A stretch of 64,000 bases of DNA, taken from Trichococcus paludicola (GTDB lineage Bacteria > Bacillota > Bacilli > Lactobacillales > Aerococcaceae). The stretch is taken from the NCBI RefSeq assembly GCF_003052295.1, contig NZ_QBLC01000002.1:186001-250000 (forward strand). The letters are read 5' to 3'. Numbering within the stretch: position 1 is the stretch's first letter; every line of letters begins with the position of its first letter. Below the pieces are notes generated by a model that searched no databases, was not told where the DNA came from, and worked only from the letters and a program-made list of their open reading frames with translations. A program made the translations under genes and the position numbers. Positions 29,987-38,199 of this stretch are shown piece after piece.

Positions 29987-30619
29987 CTACACAATTCTTG
30001 TCCCGTGCACTTCGGTGAATTCCAATATTTTTTCAAGGTCTGCGAGATTGTCTTTCGTAATGCCGCCGCCCGGCATGATCGTCATGTCTGGACTGATTAC
30101 CGCGAGTTCGCCGAGATGCGCTGCGTTGTCGAAAATTGTGTTTTCTTTTGGACCGCCATGCGTCAAAATCCGTGTGAACCCAATTTCTCCCAACCACAAT
30201 AATGCGTCTTTTTGATTATCTTCCGGTATTTCATCAAACGCCATATGGAAAGCAAGTTCAATCCCATTATCGTTGGCCAGCTTGGCTATTTCTTCCAAAA
30301 AGGGTTTATCCAACTCGTTGGGTGCGGTTAAAGCTCCTACCGCTATACCATTGGCCTGCAAGGCAATTATTTCTTCCAAATCCCGCATCATGATGGCTTT
30401 TTCCATAATCGAATAAACAAAATCTCCGCCTCGTGGCCGCAGGATCACAATAAGGGATACACCTTTTTCGGAACAATACTCCGTTGCAATTTTGATGACG
30501 CCGACGCTGGGTGTTGTGCCCCCTACCGCCAGGTTGTCACACAGTTCGATCCGTTTAGCCCCGCGTGCGATGAATTCCGGAACGTTCGTAAAGTTTTCTG
30601 CACATGCTTCTTTTAGCAT
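29987..30619 (-). CDS. cutC: CutC family protein
   Basis: 210 residues of a TIM barrel of the CutC family, named for copper homeostasis although that role is disputed. Conserved patterns are RIELCDNLAVGGTTPS, LRPRGGDFVYS, ANGIAVGAL, AFHMAFDE and ILTHGG; the end has GGGITKDNLADL. It lies 27 nt after an EIIB gene and behind manO, with no terminator seen, so it appears to be the last gene of a sugar-PTS-linked operon. That points to a carbohydrate link rather than copper. Confidence 0.9.
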   Translation of the reverse strand: MLKEACAENFTNVPEFIARGAKRIELCDNLAVGGTTPSVGVIKIATEYCSEKGVSLIVILRPRGGDFVYSIMEKAIMMRDLEEIIALQANGIAVGALTAPNELDKPFLEEIAKLANDNGIELAFHMAFDEIPEDNQKDALLWLGEIGFTRILTHGGPKENTIFDNAAHLGELAVISPDMTIMPGGGITKDNLADLEKILEFTEVHGTRIV

Positions 30620-30646
30620 TCTGTCACCTCATGGATACTTTAGCCC

Positions 30647-31144
30647 TTAAGTTAATCCTTCTTTTTTCAGCACTTGCATGAGATCCAGTTTATTGTCAGC
30701 GACGACTTTCCGGATATCCAAATGGATGCCCTTATAGTTCAAGTACTCAAAAGCCTGAATATCGCGTTTGCCAACCGCTACGGCGTTTGTAATCATTTTC
30801 TTACCGTCCGAATAGCTCATGCCGCCGATATTGACGGCATCGATTTTGACGCCCTTTTGCACGATTCGGGCGACATCGGTAGGGTTCGTAAACAAGAGCA
30901 TCGCCCGAAATTGGTTAAGCGTATCATCAAAGTAAATTTCGACAAACTTTTCTACTGGAATCACACTGACCTTCACACCTGGTGGAGCAACCTGACGCAA
31001 GAGTGTCTTACGCAGATGATCCTGCGCCACCTCATCACTGATGACAAGAATCCGCTCTGCTTTGCTTATCTTCGTCCACACGGTTGCCACCTGTCCGTGA
31101 ACCAAACGATCGTCGATTCGCACTAATCGAATATCCATTACCAC
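30647..31144 (-). CDS. Stand-alone PTS EIIB, mannose/fructose/sorbose family
   Basis: 165 residues. The phospho-accepting His is in RIDDRLVHGQVAT (His16), followed by the family's VAPPGVKVSVIPV and DAVNIGGMSYSDGKK. GTG at 31144 is 9 nt after AAGGAGG; an ATG two codons on is possible. It resembles the IIB domain of ManL but is clearly diverged, so it is not a recent copy. No EIIA, IIC or IID gene accompanies it here. It may receive phosphate from ManL's IIA and serve another permease, or act as a regulator. Confidence 0.88.
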   Translation of the reverse strand: MVMDIRLVRIDDRLVHGQVATVWTKISKAERILVISDEVAQDHLRKTLLRQVAPPGVKVSVIPVEKFVEIYFDDTLNQFRAMLLFTNPTDVARIVQKGVKIDAVNIGGMSYSDGKKMITNAVAVGKRDIQAFEYLNYKGIHLDIRKVVADNKLDLMQVLKKEGLT

Positions 31145-31214
31145 TGTTTAGCACCTCCTTAAATCGCCCATCCAGCAACCGCCAACAGAATGCATCTTGA
31201 TTTCCCGCCGCAAT

Positions 31215-31595
31215 TTAGGATGCTTTCTTTTTGAACATGTGCTTGAAGGCATTCTTCAAAACATCGAAGAAACCCAATGATTGAACCATATGATCTGGGT
31301 TTACATAGATGCGAATCGCACGTAACACGTCCTTGGGATTTTTTGATGAAAAAGTATACGTACCATCTTTCTTTGTCTGAAGCGCAAAACGTGGAATCCA
31401 TTTTCCTTTGAACATCACGGATGCCATGACATAATCGACCTCTTCCCAAGGAATTTGAATGAACTTTCGTGGATCACGATGATGATAAAATTCAAACGCT
31501 TGATCTCCTATCATAATTTTACCGTAGTCCGTTAACCCCATATAAGAAGTGCCATCCACTACCATATCAACCTTTGCATTCAGGGATTCAACCAT
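31215..31595 (-). CDS. manO: DUF956 (ManO) family protein
   Basis: 126 residues from the ATG at 31595 behind GAGAGGGGC. DUF956/ManO genes regularly follow mannose-PTS genes in Lactobacillales, with a proposed regulatory role. Conserved stretches include GTSYMGLTDYGKIMIGDQAFEF and IPWEEVDYVMASV. The open frame upstream overlaps the promoter and is not used. A terminator after manN and its own promoter make it separately expressed, leading into the EIIB and cutC genes. Confidence 0.85.
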   Translation of the reverse strand: MVESLNAKVDMVVDGTSYMGLTDYGKIMIGDQAFEFYHHRDPRKFIQIPWEEVDYVMASVMFKGKWIPRFALQTKKDGTYTFSSKNPKDVLRAIRIYVNPDHMVQSLGFFDVLKNAFKHMFKKKAS

Positions 31596-31628
31596 TGTAT
31601 ATGCCCCTCTCTCTTTTCGTCTGGTTTG

Positions 31629-31658
31629 AGTATAATATACACTCATTGCTTTTTACAA
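31629..31658 (-). promoter_or_regulatory. Promoter of manO-EIIB-cutC
   Basis: TTGTAA (31653-31658), an 18-nt spacer and TATACT (31629-31634) on the minus strand. Confidence 0.55.
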
Positions 31659-31693
31659 GAAAAAGTAAGGCTCAGGCAGCTTTGCCTGAGCCT
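31659..31693 (-). terminator. Terminator of manL-manM-manN
   Basis: GGCTCAGGCA pairs with TGCCTGAGCC, followed by TTACTTTTTCTTG on the minus strand. Confidence 0.75.
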
Positions 31694-31726
31694 CACAAAC
31701 GTCATTTTTTTTGATGCATTTGAAAA

Positions 31727-32653
31727 TTACAGCAATCCGATCAAGCGTCCGCCGATACCAACAACGAACAGACCAAGAATGATCACGATTGGAGAAACTT
31801 TCTTCTTCAACAACCACATGCATAAGAATGTCAACAGCAACGCTGCCAAGCCAGGGATCAATTGATCCAAGTTATTTTGCAAAGTCGTTACTTTTGTATC
31901 AGTCAGGGACAAGCCTGAAGTATACTGTGCCAGAGCTTGCTGGATGCCAGCAGTGCCACTTGGCAGGTTTTCCCAATCGATAAACGCACCTTCTGAAAGT
32001 TTCACTGAAGAAACGATCGGAGCAAACGAGATGGATACCCAACGTTGCACCAAGGCAGCCAATACGAACATCCCAAGAATGGAAGCTCCTTTTGTCAAAT
32101 CTTGAAGTATTCCGCCAGACAAATCCTCAGTGATTTTTGATCCAGCCTTATAACCGAATTCTTGGGTATACCACATGAATCCCCAACGGATAATGTTCCA
32201 TGCAACAAAGAATAGGATAGGTCCTAAGATATTTCCTGTTAAGGCTAAAGAAGCACCTAAAGCTCCAAGAATCGGACGGACTGTAAACCAGAACACAGGG
32301 TCACCAACACCGGCTAGAGGTCCCATCATTCCGACCTTCACACCTTGAATCGTAACATCATCCACTGGAGCTCCGTTTGCGCGTTCTTCTTCCAACGCTA
32401 GCGTTACTCCTAATACTGGAGAGGCCACATATGGATGTGTATTGAAGAATTCCAAGTGGCGTTTCAATGCTAGGACGCGATCTGCTTTTTCTGGATAAAG
32501 TTTCTTGATTGCTGGAATCATTGCGAAAGCCCAGCCACCGTTTTGCATCCGTTCATAGTTCCATGATCCTTGAATGAAAGTGGAACGCCAAGCAACAGCT
32601 AATCTATCTTTTTTAGTTAATACGAATTTTTTTTCTACCGTATTTTGTGCCAT
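31727..32653 (-). CDS. manN: PTS mannose-family EIID
   Basis: 308 residues. EIID forms the membrane channel together with EIIC. The cytoplasmic N-terminus has RSTFIQGSWNYERMQNGGWAF, a family signature. PYVASPVLGVTLALEEERANG and VGMMGPLAGVGDPVFWFTVRPI follow, and hydrophobic helices end the protein. It lies 17 nt after manM and is last before the terminator. Confidence 0.95.
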   Translation of the reverse strand: MAQNTVEKKFVLTKKDRLAVAWRSTFIQGSWNYERMQNGGWAFAMIPAIKKLYPEKADRVLALKRHLEFFNTHPYVASPVLGVTLALEEERANGAPVDDVTIQGVKVGMMGPLAGVGDPVFWFTVRPILGALGASLALTGNILGPILFFVAWNIIRWGFMWYTQEFGYKAGSKITEDLSGGILQDLTKGASILGMFVLAALVQRWVSISFAPIVSSVKLSEGAFIDWENLPSGTAGIQQALAQYTSGLSLTDTKVTTLQNNLDQLIPGLAALLLTFLCMWLLKKKVSPIVIILGLFVVGIGGRLIGLL

Positions 32654-32670
32654 GTTTGCAGTCTCCTTTC

Positions 32671-33471
32671 CTAATAGTCGTTGAGTATCGAATCAAGTGG
32701 ATCGCCAGTATTGCCAGAACCGCCATTACCGGAACCGCCCATTTTGGAAAGGTTCAAGTAGATCAAGGCCATTGCAACACCTAGGGCTCCTAATGCGATC
32801 AACGTCAATTGTGATACAGCGGCAACAACGAAACCAATGATGAAGAATGGCCATACTTCTTTGGTGGCCATCATATTGATTACCATTGCATAACCAACGG
32901 CTACGACCATACCGCCACCGATTGCCATTCCATCAGTCAACCAACCTGGCATTGATTCCAACCCAGAACGGACAGCGTCAGCAGGGATGAACAGAAGCAA
33001 AGCAGCAGGAATTGCGATACGCAAACCTTGCATGGCAATAGCCCCCATTTGAAGCCATTCAATCTTGCGATAGTCGCCTTCTTCTGCAGCTGCGTCCATC
33101 AAATGAACGATAGGAACAGCGAGTGTACGAACGAACATTGTCAATACCAATCCAGCAACAGCCAGAGGAATCGCAATGGCGATAGCGGATGAAACGCCAT
33201 TTACGCCTTGACCACCTAAAACTAAAATAATTGCCGATGCAACAGATGCAAGTGCTGCGTCAGGAGCTACAGCAGCTCCGATATTTGCCCAACCTAAGGC
33301 GATCATTTGTAATGATCCGCCAAGAATAATACCAGCTTCAAGATTACCAGTGACAAGTCCGATAAGTGTACATGCAACGAGCGGTTGATGGAATTGGAAT
33401 TCATCTAAAATGCCTTCCATCCCGGCAAAGAATGCCACGATGATGACAAGAATAATTGAAACGACTGACAT
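32671..33471 (-). CDS. manM: PTS mannose-family EIIC
   Basis: 266 residues, almost entirely membrane helices. Family patterns include LDEFQFHQPLVACTLIGLVTG and GANIGAAVAPDAALASVAS-like text (read GWANIGAAVAPDAALA). It forms the sugar pore with EIID. The C-terminus is a Gly/Asn-rich tail (SKMGGSGNGGSGNTGDP) of unknown use. It lies 21 nt after manL. Confidence 0.95.
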   Translation of the reverse strand: MSVVSIILVIIVAFFAGMEGILDEFQFHQPLVACTLIGLVTGNLEAGIILGGSLQMIALGWANIGAAVAPDAALASVASAIILVLGGQGVNGVSSAIAIAIPLAVAGLVLTMFVRTLAVPIVHLMDAAAEEGDYRKIEWLQMGAIAMQGLRIAIPAALLLFIPADAVRSGLESMPGWLTDGMAIGGGMVVAVGYAMVINMMATKEVWPFFIIGFVVAAVSQLTLIALGALGVAMALIYLNLSKMGGSGNGGSGNTGDPLDSILNDY

Positions 33472-33492
33472 AATATACCTCCTCTTTTCTTG

Positions 33493-34479
33493 TTATGCCT
33501 TAGCTAATTCTTCTTTAGCTTTTTTCAGCAACGTATCCATTTTTTCCGATGAATCATTCGGAACTTTCCGGACATCAAATTTAACACCTTTTTCTTTCAA
33601 TGCTTCAAATGCTTTCACATCTGCAGGTCCCATTGACAAGACCTTATTCACAACAACTTTGCCGACAGAGTGAGCCATTGATCCAACATTTAGTTGCTCA
33701 ATATTCACGCCACCTTCCAACGCCCGAAGGACATCTTGCACGTTTTCAAAAAGCAACAGAGCATGCGTGTTCCCAAAACGTGGATCCTTAGCAATTTCAA
33801 TCATTTTTTTGATTGGAATTACATTGGCTTTGACTCCTGGAGGAGCCGCTTGCACGATAAGGTTTTTCCGCAATTCATCTCTTGATACATCATCCGAAAC
33901 CACGATGATCCGATCTGTTCCAGTTGTTTTCGCCCAGGTTGTTGCCACTTGTCCGTGAAGCAACCTTGAATCCAAACGAACGAGAGATAACTTGATTTTG
34001 CCATCGCCAACGACTGTCCCTGCGGGAAGGCTGCCTTTCAGCGCTTGCCCCTTAGAAGCCGCTTCCACTTTTACAGGCTCCAGGCTTTCCGGTTTAGCTT
34101 TTACGCCATCCTTCGCTGCTGGAAGAATTTGTGCGGCAACTTTAAGTGCTGAGTCAGTGCTCAACCTTGCTGCGTACGCTTCGATGACCATTGGAAGGTT
34201 CATTCCAGCGATGATTGCCCATGTGTCTTTATGTGCTTCATAAAGACTGTTGGCTTGGTTAAACGGTGTTCCGCCCCATAGGTCGACTAAGAACAATACT
34301 TCCTCTGGGTTGTCAAAAGATGCGACGGCCTCTTGCATTTTAGCTTTGACATCGGCCGGTCCTTCGCTAGGCGCTAAGGTCACTGCTTTGACATTTTCTT
34401 GTTCGCCGAAAATCATCGAGGCAGATTGCATAATGCCTTCAGCGAAATCCCCGTGACTTGCTAGGATAATTCCTACCAT
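33493..34479 (-). CDS. manL: PTS mannose-family EIIAB
   Basis: 328 residues from the ATG at 34479 (AGGAGGTAAACAA). The EIIA domain (1-130) has His9 in IILASHGDFAEG and FLVDLWGGTPFNQA. An Ala/Pro-rich linker follows, then EIIB (about 170-325) with the phosphorylated His in RLDSRLLHGQVATTWAK and VQAAPPGVKANVIPI. Phosphate passes from HPr through both His residues to the sugar. It is first in manL-manM-manN, driven by a sigma-54 promoter. Sugar specificity (mannose, glucose, fructose or other) cannot be read from sequence. Confidence 0.95.
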   Translation of the reverse strand: MVGIILASHGDFAEGIMQSASMIFGEQENVKAVTLAPSEGPADVKAKMQEAVASFDNPEEVLFLVDLWGGTPFNQANSLYEAHKDTWAIIAGMNLPMVIEAYAARLSTDSALKVAAQILPAAKDGVKAKPESLEPVKVEAASKGQALKGSLPAGTVVGDGKIKLSLVRLDSRLLHGQVATTWAKTTGTDRIIVVSDDVSRDELRKNLIVQAAPPGVKANVIPIKKMIEIAKDPRFGNTHALLLFENVQDVLRALEGGVNIEQLNVGSMAHSVGKVVVNKVLSMGPADVKAFEALKEKGVKFDVRKVPNDSSEKMDTLLKKAKEELAKA

Positions 34480-34559
34480 TTGTTTACCTCCTATTGAATG
34501 TATTTTGTGACTGTTTGGATAAATAACTTGGCAGGCCATTTACCAGACATAATACTATA

Positions 34560-34576
34560 TGCAAAAAGCGTGCCAA
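34560..34576 (-). promoter_or_regulatory. Sigma-54 (-24/-12) promoter of the PTS operon
   Basis: The minus strand reads TTGGCACGCTTTTTGCA, matching the consensus TTGGCACNNNNNTTGCA at every fixed base, with GG and GC one turn apart. It lies about 80 nt upstream of manL. Confidence 0.93.
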
Positions 34577-34577
34577 C

Positions 34578-34672
34578 TTAGTGTATGGCCCATTCCTTTG
34601 GATAAAAAAGCGAAAAAAATACACTAAAACCCACAGTGTTTTAGTGTATTTTTTTGTTCGGCTTTAGTGTAT
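34578..34672. promoter_or_regulatory. Four TTAGTGTAT repeats, probable ManR enhancer
   Basis: Copies at 34578-34586, 34641-34649 and 34664-34672, and one inverted (ATACACTAA) at 34619-34627. Centres are 41, 22 and 23 bp apart, close to whole helical turns. They lie just upstream of the -24/-12 promoter, where an AAA+ activator hexamer would bind. Confidence 0.7.
34613..34655. terminator. Hairpin with T runs on both strands, terminator of manR
   Basis: AAAATACACTAAAAC pairs with GTTTTAGTGTATTTT, followed by Ts on each strand. The arms contain two of the putative enhancer sites, so the element may serve both purposes. Confidence 0.7.
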
Positions 34673-34695
34673 CAGACACTGTATCGCTAATAGCG

Positions 34696-37572
34696 TTAGT
34701 CTTGGTAGGCCAACAATTGCTGCAAATAGTATATTTCATCTTTCGGCATTTCAATTTGGAAGGTGCTGCTGAGGAGATTCATGGACTGTTCCAGCTGTTT
34801 AAATGTTTCTGTCTGTTCCGTCATTTCCAGTTCTTCTTGCGGTGCGATCAATGTATCTTGGCGCAGGGAACGCTCAAACATTCCCGCGATGTGCATCAAT
34901 TGATTGATTGCTTGGGAATAATTTTCTTCATTTTTCAATAAGGAACGACTGAATTTCCACAAAGGTTCGATCAGTTTTTGCGGGTTCAAGAATGTAAAGC
35001 TTTCCGTCATGTATTCCACGCATATCTGCTTAGCCTTTTCCGCTGTCAACTCACTGTCATCATAGGCTTCGGACTCTTCCACTAAATAGTCCAATACTTT
35101 TTCGGCATCCCCATTGAAAAAATGTTCCATTGGAATGTAAACGGCATCGATTTTGGGTTTGACGATCCCTGTTGTAGCAAGGATTTCATACTTCTGTTGC
35201 AAGCTAACCAACTGCTCATCCATTTCGATCACCGAAATCGGCAGCACCTCGATTTCCACATCGAAATATTTCTCCAAATGCTTGTCGATGAGCTCTTTCA
35301 TCTTTTGCGCTGTTCCTTCACCCGAAGCGCAGATCGCAATGATTGCCTTTTTGCGCTTTAAAGAATGGCCGTTCTCTTCGCGCGTGGTCACGTTGCTGCC
35401 TGCATACCCACGAAAAGATTGGAGCGAGCGATAAATTTCATCAAGTGTCGTTTCAACAAGATCCGTCTTGCGTACCGTCTCCAATACGAGCGGGGTCGTG
35501 ACCATATCGATCGTTTTGACCTCAATCCCTGTTTTTTCTGTGATTTTTTCCGAAAATGTCGCCAGCGAGCCCATATCGACCAACAAAATGACGCCGCTCC
35601 CTCGATCGATTTCTTGGACACAATGAATAATTTTTTCGAGCGCCACTTGGGGCTTCATCTCAAGAGGCATGTCGACAGCGCGGATATTGTCGACACCCAA
35701 CAAGGTCGTGACAACCTCCGCCATGCTCGTTGCTGTACTCTTGCCATGGGCTGCAATAACAACACCCACTCGCCCTGTGGCCTTGTCCTGCTTTAATGAA
35801 ACAAGCAGCAACGTCAGATAATAGGTTTCTACCTCAGGAATTTTAATGCTGTATTCTTTTTGCAGCTCCTGCTTCATCCATTTAGCTACCGCAAACTCTT
35901 GGGGATAATCCTCCACCATATTTTTTATGCTTGCATGGAGCGTCCGGCTGCTTTCCCCCAGTTGAATCCGCTTTAAAAACGAACTGATATGGAGACTCAT
36001 TGCATAGACGAAATTCCGTTGGAAGTGATAATCCAAATGATCTTGGGCATACTCAAACATATTTTTTGCAAAGCGGATAATGCGTTGATCAATGATTTCG
36101 GAAAGCTTTTTCTCCGTGTCAAAGGTCAAACCGGTATCGCGATAAAAAGACTTCAGATGGACATTGATGTCGGTCGTAATATAATGGTTGATGGATTCCT
36201 TATCAAGCCCCTCATCCCGCAGCAGCGCGGCCTTATTCCCGATAATTTCATACAAATTATAAGGTAGCTCATAGGAATCGGTTATGAGCGGACTTTCCGC
36301 TCCTTCATTCGGCACCAACGTCAGCACGGGCTCCAGCATCCGAGTGAGCTCATTCAAGCGCTCGCGATGATTATTCGCCAGATTGAGCAGACCGTTTTGG
36401 ATCTCCGGCGTGAGCTCATCCAGCGTGATCGAAATTTCACTGGAATTCATATAGTTCAAAAAGGCCCGCGCGCACACAAGCTGGACATTCGATTTCAGCT
36501 GCCCGACGTTCCCGTAGGTTACGCTGCCGATCAAAGCTTTCACAGCATCCTGTTTCACATGGATGCTTCTTTGGATTCGATTGGCTTCGATCGCGACCAT
36601 TCGCTTCAACAAATCCACCTGTTCCGCAATCGGACGCTCCGAAAATTGCGGCAATTTGATGACGATCGGGATGCGTCGCACAAAGGTCTGGAGCAAACTG
36701 GAAGCGGGATCTTCCGTCGTTGCACAAACAAGACGGACGTTGACTTTATTGGCTTTATCGGTTTCGCCTAAGCGATTATAAGTTCCGTGATCCAGAAGAT
36801 AAAAAATCATTTCCTGCCCTTCAGGCGGCAGGCGGTGCACCTCATCCATAAAGAGCATCCCGCCGTCTGCCCGTTGGATCAAGCCGTCCGTCGTTTCCGT
36901 CGCTCCTGTAAAAGCACCCTTGCGGTATCCGAACAAGTGAGCCATCAATAATTCGGGATTGTGCGCGTAGTCGGCACAATTGAACACAACCAGCTCCTTA
37001 TCAGCTGCAAATACTTGATTTGCTTGCGCGAAACGAAACATCGAATGCACAAAAAAGGTTTTCCCGCTTCCTGTCGGTCCGGTGATCAAGCAGCTTAAAC
37101 CTTTGGGAGGATAGAGGATCGCGGCCTTTGCCTGATCAACTTGGGTCCGCATACTGTCATTCGACCCGACTACATTCGCAAATCCTTCGTTATTTTTATC
37201 GCGGCTGCCCACAGCCTTTCCCTCCCGAGTTGCGGGAACACGAGAAATTTCAGAACTAGGCACGCGTGTTTCGTTGGTTGCCCTTGCTGTTGACTTTGAT
37301 TGGTCTTCTATATATGAGTGCAGCTTTTTATGTGGTCGCTTCTGGCTTTTCAAAGAGTGATCCGCATATCTGACCGGTCGTCCAGAGGATTTGATCAGTT
37401 TTCCCTGACGCACGAGCTCATTTAAGTCGCTGCTGGCATTGGGCCGTTTGATATCGAGCTGCATCACGACTTCCTGCGTCGTCACGCCGTCGTCCTCTTG
37501 CTCAAAAGCAGCTTCTGTCCACTCCTCTGAGCGGATTTTGATATACTCGTAGATTCTGTCAATTCGTTTCAT
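34696..37572 (-). CDS. manR: Sigma-54-dependent PTS regulator (LevR/ManR family)
   Basis: 958 residues. Domains in order: N-terminal winged HTH (about 1-85), AAA+ ATPase (about 125-365), PRD1 (about 440-550), EIIA-Man-like (about 560-690), EIIB-Gat-like (about 735-830) and PRD2 (about 850-958). The AAA+ part has GPTGSGKT, GAFTGA (sigma-54 contact) and GGMLFMDEVHRL. EIIA His is in VVIAAHGKSTA, EIIB Cys in AIICASGEGTA-like IAICASGEGTA. PRD and EII phosphorylation should report PTS activity. ATG at 37572 follows GGAGGGG. It is divergent in role, not in strand, from the PTS operon it precedes. Confidence 0.95.
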   Translation of the reverse strand: MKRIDRIYEYIKIRSEEWTEAAFEQEDDGVTTQEVVMQLDIKRPNASSDLNELVRQGKLIKSSGRPVRYADHSLKSQKRPHKKLHSYIEDQSKSTARATNETRVPSSEISRVPATREGKAVGSRDKNNEGFANVVGSNDSMRTQVDQAKAAILYPPKGLSCLITGPTGSGKTFFVHSMFRFAQANQVFAADKELVVFNCADYAHNPELLMAHLFGYRKGAFTGATETTDGLIQRADGGMLFMDEVHRLPPEGQEMIFYLLDHGTYNRLGETDKANKVNVRLVCATTEDPASSLLQTFVRRIPIVIKLPQFSERPIAEQVDLLKRMVAIEANRIQRSIHVKQDAVKALIGSVTYGNVGQLKSNVQLVCARAFLNYMNSSEISITLDELTPEIQNGLLNLANNHRERLNELTRMLEPVLTLVPNEGAESPLITDSYELPYNLYEIIGNKAALLRDEGLDKESINHYITTDINVHLKSFYRDTGLTFDTEKKLSEIIDQRIIRFAKNMFEYAQDHLDYHFQRNFVYAMSLHISSFLKRIQLGESSRTLHASIKNMVEDYPQEFAVAKWMKQELQKEYSIKIPEVETYYLTLLLVSLKQDKATGRVGVVIAAHGKSTATSMAEVVTTLLGVDNIRAVDMPLEMKPQVALEKIIHCVQEIDRGSGVILLVDMGSLATFSEKITEKTGIEVKTIDMVTTPLVLETVRKTDLVETTLDEIYRSLQSFRGYAGSNVTTREENGHSLKRKKAIIAICASGEGTAQKMKELIDKHLEKYFDVEIEVLPISVIEMDEQLVSLQQKYEILATTGIVKPKIDAVYIPMEHFFNGDAEKVLDYLVEESEAYDDSELTAEKAKQICVEYMTESFTFLNPQKLIEPLWKFSRSLLKNEENYSQAINQLMHIAGMFERSLRQDTLIAPQEELEMTEQTETFKQLEQSMNLLSSTFQIEMPKDEIYYLQQLLAYQD

Positions 37573-37655
37573 CGACACCCCTCCTTTTCCTTCATCACCC
37601 TAAAAGTACCACAGTCCAAAAAAAAACGAAAGAGGAAGCTTACGAAAAGTGGCAT
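37569..37655 (-). CDS. 28-residue hydrophobic small ORF overlapping manR start
   Basis: ATG at 37655 follows AAAGGAGG by 7 nt, a stronger site than most genes here. The peptide begins MPLFVSFLFRFFLDCGTF, a short membrane-like segment, and ends KEKEGCR. Its TGA overlaps the manR ATG as ATGA, so manR translation may depend on it. It could be a leader peptide or a small membrane protein; I know no family. Confidence 0.5.
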   Translation of the reverse strand: MPLFVSFLFRFFLDCGTFRVMKEKEGCR

Positions 37656-37707
37656 TCCACTGCCTCCTTTTTCAGTGCGTTGACGATAGTCCGGTGTCCG
37701 ACAAGGC

Positions 37708-37745
37708 CGAAATTGTCGAATGCAGGCAGGATATTCGATAATTTT
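37708..37745. repeat. 38-bp repeated palindromic element, copy 1
   Basis: CGAAATTGTCGAATGCA, six variable bases and ATATTCGATAATTTT. The arms AAATTGTCGAAT and ATTCGATAATTT are complementary except at one position. A second copy in the same orientation lies at 40483-40520, with all 32 fixed positions identical. Confidence 0.75.
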
Positions 37746-37767
37746 ATTGCAGTGCACGACTAAATCT

Positions 37768-37789
37768 TCGAATGTTAGAAGACATTCGA
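37768..37789. repeat. Inverted repeat TCGAATGT/ACATTCGA
   Basis: Perfect 8-bp arms around TAGAAG. It shares the TCGAAT core with the 38-bp element 23 bp away, so both may bind one protein. Confidence 0.45.
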
Positions 37790-37810
37790 CAATCTACGCT
37801 GAGAATACAG

Positions 37811-37842
37811 AAAAAAAGAGTAGGAAGGTTATCCCCCTACTC
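37811..37842 (-). terminator. Terminator downstream of the TnpB-linked small gene
   Basis: GAGTAGG and CCTACTC form the stem, with a 7-T run on the minus strand (37811-37817). It follows the small frame at 37860. Confidence 0.75.
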
Positions 37843-37859
37843 CCTCTTCTAATTCCCGC

Positions 37860-38045
37860 TTATATATTCCCTATTTTAAAACCGTTACGACGTTTCTCCC
37901 AAGACTCGAGTATCTCTGCTTTTTTTGGTTCCCTCATATGAGGACTTCTGTCCGGAAATTTGGTAGCTGTATAAAAATTAGAAGCCTTTACCAACTCTTC
38001 CATTCGAGAAGTACGCGTCGTTGTAACCTTCAATTTGACTTTCAT
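37860..38045 (-). CDS. Small hypothetical protein or gene fragment beside TnpB
   Basis: 61 residues, basic at the start (MKVKLKVTTTRTSRMEELVK) and ending KRRNGFKIGN-I. There is no obvious ribosome site before the ATG. A good terminator lies 18 nt after its stop, which suggests that a real coding end is present. It may be the C-terminal part of a gene cut by the TnpB element, or a small gene of its own. I do not recognise it. Confidence 0.4.
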   Translation of the reverse strand: MKVKLKVTTTRTSRMEELVKASNFYTATKFPDRSPHMREPKKAEILESWEKRRNGFKIGNI

Positions 38046-38199
38046 TCAACTACCGTTGCCATAAATCTAACTAAATCTAGTTTATGTTTGCTTCCCTGTT
38101 CTTCGTGCCCGATTTGGTCCTGACAGACTACTTTCGTTTGATGCAGCACTCCGAGGGCGTAAATTCCGATGCAACGAATCGTACATATCCGAGCTACCG
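38046..38199 (-). ncRNA. Candidate omega-RNA / right-end region of the TnpB element
   Basis: In IS200/IS605 elements the guide RNA scaffold overlaps the 3' end of tnpB and the element's right end. This stretch directly follows the tnpB stop. It also encodes, in the tnpB frame past TAA and TAG, GYVRFVASEFTPSECC, a probable former protein tail. The exact end of the element, and so the guide, cannot be set from one copy. Confidence 0.35.

Noticed and set aside
34613..34655. CRISPR-like or short repeat array around the PTS promoter
   Set aside because: The repeats are 9 bp, one is inverted, and spacing is irregular; they fit enhancer sites and a hairpin. No CRISPR array was seen anywhere in the window.
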